64,000 nucleotides of DNA from Salipiger mucosus DSM 16094 (lineage in GTDB: Bacteria; Pseudomonadota; Alphaproteobacteria; Rhodobacterales; Rhodobacteraceae). Positions 61,855 to 64,000 of the stretch are shown here, in pieces; position 1 is the first letter of the stretch, and each line of letters opens with the position of its first letter. The DNA lies in NCBI RefSeq assembly GCF_000442255.1, contig NZ_KE557274.1, positions 611,311-675,310 of the forward strand, given 5' to 3'. Below the pieces are notes generated by a model, which saw only the letters and a list, made by a program, of their open reading frames with translations, searched no databases and was not told the origin of the DNA. The position numbers and the translations under genes are program-made.

Positions 61855-62718
61855 ATGACAGACACCACCGATACCGCACCAAACGCCGCGCAGCAGGCCT
61901 TCTGGAGCACCGGCCCGGGGCAGCACTGGGTGCGGCTCCACCGCGAGCTCGACACGCTCCACACGCGGCTCACGGACCTGATCCTGCAGGCGGCGCGGCC
62001 GCAGCCTGGCGCGCGCGTCGTCGACATCGGCTGCGGCGCCGGTGCCGTGGCGATCGCCGCGGCGCAGCAGGTCGGCCCCTCGGGGCATGTTCTCGGCCTC
62101 GACATATCCGAGCCGCTGATCGAGGTGGGGCGCGACCGCGCCGCGTCCCTCGCCTGCGCGCCAGATTTCACCGTCGCCGATGCCCAGACCTGGGCGCACG
62201 AAGGCGCGCCCTTCGATCTGTGCCTCTCGCGGATGGGGCTGATGTTCTTCGCAGACCCGGTGGCGGGCTTTGCCAACATCCTGGGCCACCTGCGCCCCGG
62301 CGGGCGGCTGGTCTTTGCCGCCTGGGCCGCGGCCGAGCACAATCCCTGGTTCAGCCGGACCAAGGCCCTCGCCGCCGAACGGCTCGGCCCCGGAACGCCG
62401 GGCGATCCCGACGCGCCCGGCCCGATGGCCTTCCGCGACACGGCGCGGGTGCTGGACCTGCTGAGCCGCGCCGGCGCGACCGATGCCCGCGCCGAAGTGC
62501 ATGACACCACGCTCGAGAGTCCCGAGGGCGCCGCGGCTGCGGCCGAGCTGACGCAGCACATCGGCCCGGTGCCCGGGCTCCTGCGCGAGACAGGCGGCAC
62601 GGACACCGACCGCGCCGCCATCACCGCCGGGATCAGGGCCGCATTTGCCGAATACGAGGACGAAGACGGCTGTCATGTCCCCGCGAGGGTCAACCTTTTC
62701 CACGCAAGACGTCCCTGA
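61855..62718 (+). CDS. Class I SAM-dependent methyltransferase
   Basis: This 287-residue protein has the SAM-binding motif [21 protein letters not shown] (about 60), the acidic residue after strand 2 in [16 protein letters not shown], and motif III in the [20 protein letters not shown] region (about 140). Substrate is unknown; it resembles ubiquinone/biotin-type small-molecule methyltransferases. A GAGGAG sits 6-11 bases before the ATG. Its promoter would lie after the small-RNA terminator. Confidence 0.9.
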   Translation: MTDTTDTAPNAAQQAFWSTGPGQHWVRLHRELDTLHTRLTDLILQAARPQPGARVVDIGCGAGAVAIAAAQQVGPSGHVLGLDISEPLIEVGRDRAASLACAPDFTVADAQTWAHEGAPFDLCLSRMGLMFFADPVAGFANILGHLRPGGRLVFAAWAAAEHNPWFSRTKALAAERLGPGTPGDPDAPGPMAFRDTARVLDLLSRAGATDARAEVHDTTLESPEGAAAAAELTQHIGPVPGLLRETGGTDTDRAAITAGIRAAFAEYEDEDGCHVPARVNLFHARRP

Positions 62719-62788
62719 GCCTTCGCGCCCCTTCCCCCTGCCGCGGGCATGTCTTAAAGAGCGCTCGAGGCCGAACACGGGGGACGAC

Positions 62789-64000
<1,212 letters not shown>

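Overview
The window is GC-rich chromosomal DNA from an alphaproteobacterium, most likely a Rhodobacteraceae (Roseobacter-type) species. The evidence is gene order and family type, not a database match: the DUF177-rpmF-plsX-fabH-ihfA-merR-tRNA-Pro block, the scpB-scpA-nagZ-SPOR-argS block, a stand-alone OlsB, a fused indolepyruvate:ferredoxin oxidoreductase, a pst operon ending in phoU-phoB, and a VjbR-like LuxR gene.

Positions 1-9.8 kb hold a co-directional catabolic cluster. It starts with the end of an oligopeptide-type ABC transporter (two permeases and a fused double ATPase). An enolase-superfamily sugar-acid dehydratase, a beta-propeller lactonase, an RraA/HMG-aldolase-like protein, a GntR regulator, a D-2-hydroxyacid dehydrogenase and a GarR-like reductase follow. 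Together they look like import and breakdown of a sugar lactone or (ald)arate to pyruvate plus glycerate, but the substrate is unknown. A crippled DUF475/TerC fragment sits inside the cluster.

Positions 9.8-14.85 kb are an insertion-sequence pile-up: a decayed IS5-family element fused to a truncated ISNCY element, an intact IS1111-group IS110 element, and an intact IS30 element. The IS1111 element has a 3' non-coding region that reads as a bispecific bridge RNA. Its two loops match both target flanks and both element ends, with the same polarity in each loop.

Positions 14.9-28.8 kb are core genome: dedA, aroQ, a LuxR-type regulator, rpsB-tsf with promoter and structured leader, a helix-hairpin-helix protein with an extreme lysine tail, a HupE/UreJ-like membrane protein, then the phosphate regulon pstSCAB-phoU-phoB with a Pho box and no adjacent phoR. 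Two tandem cloverleaf-like repeats end the phoB transcript.

Positions 28.8-44 kb contain class I fructose-bisphosphate aldolase, an alpha/beta hydrolase-P450 pair, an ABC-F ATPase, olsB, bamE, the rpmF/plsX/fabH/ihfA/merR lipid-ribosome block, tRNA-Pro(GGG), a two-module dCTP deaminase and an SH3/DUF1236 envelope protein. Positions 43-57 kb hold chromosome segregation (scpAB), cell-wall recycling (nagZ), argS, an antiporter, a dGTPase, iron-sulfur genes (an A-type carrier, bolA, monothiol grx), xth, ccmE, murI and an acyltransferase. The end of the window has a large indolepyruvate oxidoreductase divergent from a LysR gene over a perfect palindrome, a candidate small RNA carrying an anti-Shine-Dalgarno stretch, a methyltransferase and the start of purL.

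All functions are read from sequence motifs and context. No alignment, folding or database search was run.
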